This document shows positions 6,142 to 8,400 of a stretch of 8,400 nucleotides of DNA, in pieces. Position numbers and translations under genes: made by a program. The notes beneath the pieces are model-generated. The model was not told the DNA's origin. It made no database searches and worked only from the letters and a program-made list of their open reading frames with translations. The number at the start of each line of letters is the position of its first letter. Position 1 is the stretch's first letter. The stretch is from an uncultured Bacilli bacterium (lineage in GTDB: Bacteria > Bacillota_I > Bacilli_A > RF39 > UBA660), in assembly GCA_947589695.1 (NCBI GenBank), contig CANQBY010000047.1, positions 1-8,400 on the forward strand. The letters run 5' to 3'.

Positions 6142-6170
6142 ATTATAGCAAAGCTCTAAATAAAAGTAAA
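6142..6170 (-). promoter_or_regulatory. Promoter of the three-gene unknown operon
   Basis: The minus strand reads TTTACT (6165-6170), a 17-base spacer, then TATAAT (6142-6147) with TGC before it, an extended -10. Transcription would start near 6135, leaving about 20 bases to the ATG. Three GCTTT words lie at and upstream of the spacer (complement of 6150-6154, 6168-6172 and 6176-6180); their meaning is unknown. Confidence 0.7.
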
Positions 6171-6192
6171 GCTTAAAAGCAAAAAATATCCC

Positions 6193-6217
6193 ACAACTGA
6201 CAACTAAAATAACAACT
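6193..6217 (+). repeat. Three ACAACT direct repeats before the ABC operon
   Basis: ACAACT occurs at 6193-6198, 6200-6205 and 6212-6217. The last copy overlaps the likely -35 position of the ABC-transporter promoter. This could be an operator; no known regulator site is recognised. Confidence 0.4.
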
Positions 6218-6237
6218 CTTCTTTTTTTGAATATAAT
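6209..6237 (+). promoter_or_regulatory. Promoter of the ABC importer operon
   Basis: TATAAT at 6232-6237 is perfect. At a 17-base spacing the -35 is ATAACA (6209-6214), four of six matches to TTGACA. Transcription would start near 6244, only about 18 bases before ATG. This leaves no room for a riboswitch in the leader. It diverges from the promoter at 6142-6170. Confidence 0.6.
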
Positions 6238-6261
6238 ACATTGTAATATTAAGGAGGACTT

Positions 6262-7269
6262 ATGAAAAATAAAATTATTACATTTTTAATAGTTATCTTA
6301 CTATTAGTTTTAGTCTTTATAACCTTTTTAAAATTAAACAAATCTAAAACCGAAACTAATAATAATTTAACTCATATAAAACTTGCAGAAGTAACCCATT
6401 CGGCTTTCTATACTCCCATGTATGTGGCCATTGAAAAAGGTTACTTCAAAGAAGCTGGTATTGATTTAGAAGTTATCCTAACACCCGGTGCTGATAAAGT
6501 AAGCGCAGCAGTTTTATCCAATACTGTTGATATTGGTTTCGCGGGTACTGAATCTGCTATCTATATTTATGATAATGCTGAAAAAGATTATTTAGTAACT
6601 TTCGCCGGTCTTACTAAAAGAGATGGTCAGTTTCTTATTAGTCGCGATTGCTCTAAAGATTTTACTTTAGAAGATTTATATGGTAAAGAAATTTTAGTAG
6701 GTCGTGCAGGTGGTATGCCGGCTTTAAATTTCGTAAATGCTATGAAAAATAGTAATATTGATCTTTCTAAAATTAAAGTGAATTACAGTATCGATTTTGC
6801 TGCTTTATCTGGCACCTTTATTGGTGGCCTTGGCGATTATGTCAATTTATTTGAACCAACTGCCACCAGTGTTGTTAATATGAGTAATGCTTGTATTGTG
6901 GAATCTATTGGTAAACTATCAGGTGAAGTTCCCTATACTGCTTTTTATGCTAGAAAAAGTTATTTAACTAAAAATAAAGATCTTTTAATCCAATTTACAA
7001 ACGCTCTTAATAAAGGTTTAGAATATACTCTAAATCATGATAGTGAGGATATAGCTAATATTATCTTACCAGAATTTCCCGATACATCTTTAAATGATTT
7101 AAAAACAATTATTGATAATTATAAAAAATATGATTCTTGGTTACCTAATCCCTATATCTCTGAAACTAGTTTCAACAATCTCGTCACTCTTTTACAAGAA
7201 AATAATTTAATAACTACTTCTATTCCCTATAATGCTTTAATTAATAATCTTTATGACCAAACTTCTTAG
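6262..7269 (+). CDS. ABC transporter substrate-binding protein, NMT1/THI5-SsuA-like, 335 aa
   Basis: This would be the extracellular binding protein of an importer in the nitrate/sulfonate/taurine/thiamine-precursor group. The family opening is clear at 39-70: IKLAEVTHSAFYTPMYVAIE, then KGYFKEAGIDLEV. It is followed by GADKVSAAVLSNTVDIGFAG (76-95), the segment LTKRDGQFLISR, GKEILVGRAGGMPALNF (141-157) and EVPYTAFYARKSYL (222-235). The ligand cannot be read from sequence; a pyrimidine thiamine precursor, riboflavin-like compound or sulfonate are all possible. The N-terminus has one hydrophobic helix (about 5-23) but no cysteine before C130, so it lacks the lipobox usual in Gram-positive binding proteins and is probably held by an uncleaved membrane helix. 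ATG follows AAGGAGG at 4 bases. Its end overlaps the ATPase gene by 17 bases. Confidence 0.92.
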   Translation: MKNKIITFLIVILLLVLVFITFLKLNKSKTETNNNLTHIKLAEVTHSAFYTPMYVAIEKGYFKEAGIDLEVILTPGADKVSAAVLSNTVDIGFAGTESAIYIYDNAEKDYLVTFAGLTKRDGQFLISRDCSKDFTLEDLYGKEILVGRAGGMPALNFVNAMKNSNIDLSKIKVNYSIDFAALSGTFIGGLGDYVNLFEPTATSVVNMSNACIVESIGKLSGEVPYTAFYARKSYLTKNKDLLIQFTNALNKGLEYTLNHDSEDIANIILPEFPDTSLNDLKTIIDNYKKYDSWLPNPYISETSFNNLVTLLQENNLITTSIPYNALINNLYDQTS

Positions 7270-7999
7270 TCTTAAAAATTTACATAAAGTTTACTATTCT
7301 AAAAATAATACTCTTGAAGCCATTAAAAATATTTCTTTTGACTTAAACGAAAATGAATTTGTTTGTATTGTAGGACCTTCTGGCTGTGGTAAATCTACCC
7401 TTTTAAATATTTTAACTAATATGGAATGCTTAACCAGTGGCGATATCATTCATTATAAAGATAATCTCAAATTTGGTTATATGCTCCAAAGTGATGCCAT
7501 GCTTAATTGGTTAAATGTTTTAAATAATGCCACTTTAGGTCTTACTCTCAAAAAAGAAAAAACTAAAGAAAATATCGCTTATACTAAAAAGTTATTAGAA
7601 TCTTATGGTCTAGGGGAATTTCTAAATGTTAGTCCTAGCGAGTTATCAGGCGGTATGCGACAGCGTTTAGCTCTAATTCGTACTCTTGCTTTAAAACCGG
7701 ATATTTTAATATTAGATGAACCATTTAGTAAATTAGATTATCAATCTCGCTTGCAAGTAAGTGATGATGTTTATAAAATTATCAAAAAAGAACATAAAAC
7801 TGCTCTTATGGTAACTCATGATATCGCGGAAGCTTTAAGTTTAAGTGATAAAGTTATTGTCTTAAGTAATAGACCTTGTACTATTAAAAATATTTATGAA
7901 ATTAAAAGGAATAATAAAGGACCCATTGCTATTCGTAAAGATCCTAGTTTCCAATCTTATTTTGATCTAATTTGGAAGGATTTATCTACCAATGTCTAA
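7253..7999 (+). CDS. ABC transporter ATP-binding protein, SsuB/TauB/NrtD-like, 248 aa
   Basis: This ATPase would power the importer on the cytoplasmic side. All motifs are intact: Walker A GPSGCGKST (41-49), Q-loop YMLQSD with Q79, signature LSGGMRQR (131-138), Walker B ILILDEP (151-157) with E156, D-loop SKLD (159-162) and H-loop VTHD with H189. The sequence GGMRQR and the length are typical of the nitrate/sulfonate/taurine group. ATG lies inside the end of the binding-protein gene and has no clear Shine-Dalgarno site, so it is probably translated by coupling. It overlaps the permease start by 8 bases. Confidence 0.95.
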   Translation: MTKLLSLKNLHKVYYSKNNTLEAIKNISFDLNENEFVCIVGPSGCGKSTLLNILTNMECLTSGDIIHYKDNLKFGYMLQSDAMLNWLNVLNNATLGLTLKKEKTKENIAYTKKLLESYGLGEFLNVSPSELSGGMRQRLALIRTLALKPDILILDEPFSKLDYQSRLQVSDDVYKIIKKEHKTALMVTHDIAEALSLSDKVIVLSNRPCTIKNIYEIKRNNKGPIAIRKDPSFQSYFDLIWKDLSTNV

Positions 8000-8396
8000 A
8001 GAACAATTAAAATATTTAAAAAAACAAAAAAGAGAAAAAATTATAATTATTATTTCCCAGATTTCTATTTTAGTATCTTTTCTCTTTATTTGGGAACTTT
8101 TAAGTAAATATAATATTATTAATCCTTTTATTTTCTCTAGTCCCACCAAAATCCTTAAAACTATTAAAGACTTATACTTAAACTATAATCTTATTAGTCA
8201 TATTCTAACTACTTTAGAAGAAACACTTATTGCTTTTACGCTTGGTATTACTTTTAGTTTTTTAATTGCTCTCATTCTTTATAGCTTTCCCCTCTTAAAC
8301 CAAATAATAGACCCTTATCTTACTATGTTAAATAGTTTACCTAAAGTAGCTTTAGGCCCTTTAATTATTATTATCGCTGGTGCTAATACTAATTAA
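7992..8396 (+). CDS. ABC transporter permease, SsuC-like, truncated (134 aa to an early stop)
   Basis: This is the membrane part of the same importer. It starts with a charged cytoplasmic segment and a first membrane helix (about 17-37), then FIFSSPTKILKTI, typical of the family after helix 1, a second helix (about 75-98), and LNSLPKVALGPLIIIIAGANTN, the conserved PKVALGPL region. TAA follows at 8394-8396. Family members are about 250 aa and carry the EAA coupling loop well beyond this point, so half the protein is missing. Both other frames are open over the last few bases, so a one-base error or a real frameshift near 8390 would continue the protein. The window ends before this can be settled. 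AAGGA lies 11 bases before ATG. Confidence 0.8.
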   Translation: MSKEQLKYLKKQKREKIIIIISQISILVSFLFIWELLSKYNIINPFIFSSPTKILKTIKDLYLNYNLISHILTTLEETLIAFTLGITFSFLIALILYSFPLLNQIIDPYLTMLNSLPKVALGPLIIIIAGANTN

Positions 8397-8400
8397 AGGG

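Noticed and set aside
6197..6202. CTGACA as -35 box of the ABC operon
   Set aside because: It is 29 bases from TATAAT, too far for a sigma-70-type promoter.
6238..6261. TPP or other riboswitch before the binding-protein gene
   Set aside because: The predicted leader is about 18 bases and holds only the ribosome site.
1..8400. CRISPR array, tRNA or rRNA genes
   Set aside because: No regularly spaced repeats, and no cloverleaf or rRNA-like GC-richer block was seen by eye on either strand.

Overview
The window is a strongly A+T-rich piece of a low-GC Gram-positive genome. It has AGGAG-type ribosome sites, TTGACA/TATAAT-type promoters with very short leaders, intrinsic terminators, and sepF, divIVA and an NPxTx-type cell-wall sorting signal. 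TGA is used as a stop (for example in the gene ending at 4167), so the mycoplasma code does not apply. An uncultured gut-type member of Bacilli (Erysipelotrichia or RF39-like) fits best. This placement is inference from gene content and composition.

Layout. Positions 1-70 and 1642-1711 are two near-identical direct repeats (66 of 70 bases the same), each starting with a run of nine C. Between them, on the minus strand, lies one gene for a secreted, cell-wall-anchored beta-helix-like surface protein (161-1603) with its own terminator (81-114). On the minus strand the repeat is a promoter module: an AT-rich upstream part, a perfect TTGACA, then nine G inside the -35/-10 spacer. Further right, still on the minus strand, are a cysteine desulfurase (1762-2892), divIVA (2960-3391) and sepF (3421-3819), with a good promoter in front of sepF. 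Next comes a tightly coupled operon of three unrecognised genes (3883-6114). A divergent promoter region (6115-6261) separates these from a plus-strand ABC importer of the nitrate/sulfonate/taurine/thiamine-precursor type: binding protein, ATPase and permease, with overlapping reading frames. The permease frame stops early, four bases before the window ends.

How it fits together. The right part encodes uptake of an unidentified small molecule. The middle encodes division-site proteins (SepF, DivIVA) and sulfur mobilisation. The left part is the most unusual. A homopolymeric G tract in a promoter spacer is the classic architecture of slipped-strand phase variation. Here it drives a surface protein, and a second copy of the same module points out of the left edge towards a further gene. 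The best reading is one unit of a possible family of independently switching surface-protein cassettes, each made of promoter module, gene and terminator. Only one complete cassette is visible, so the family is a prediction.
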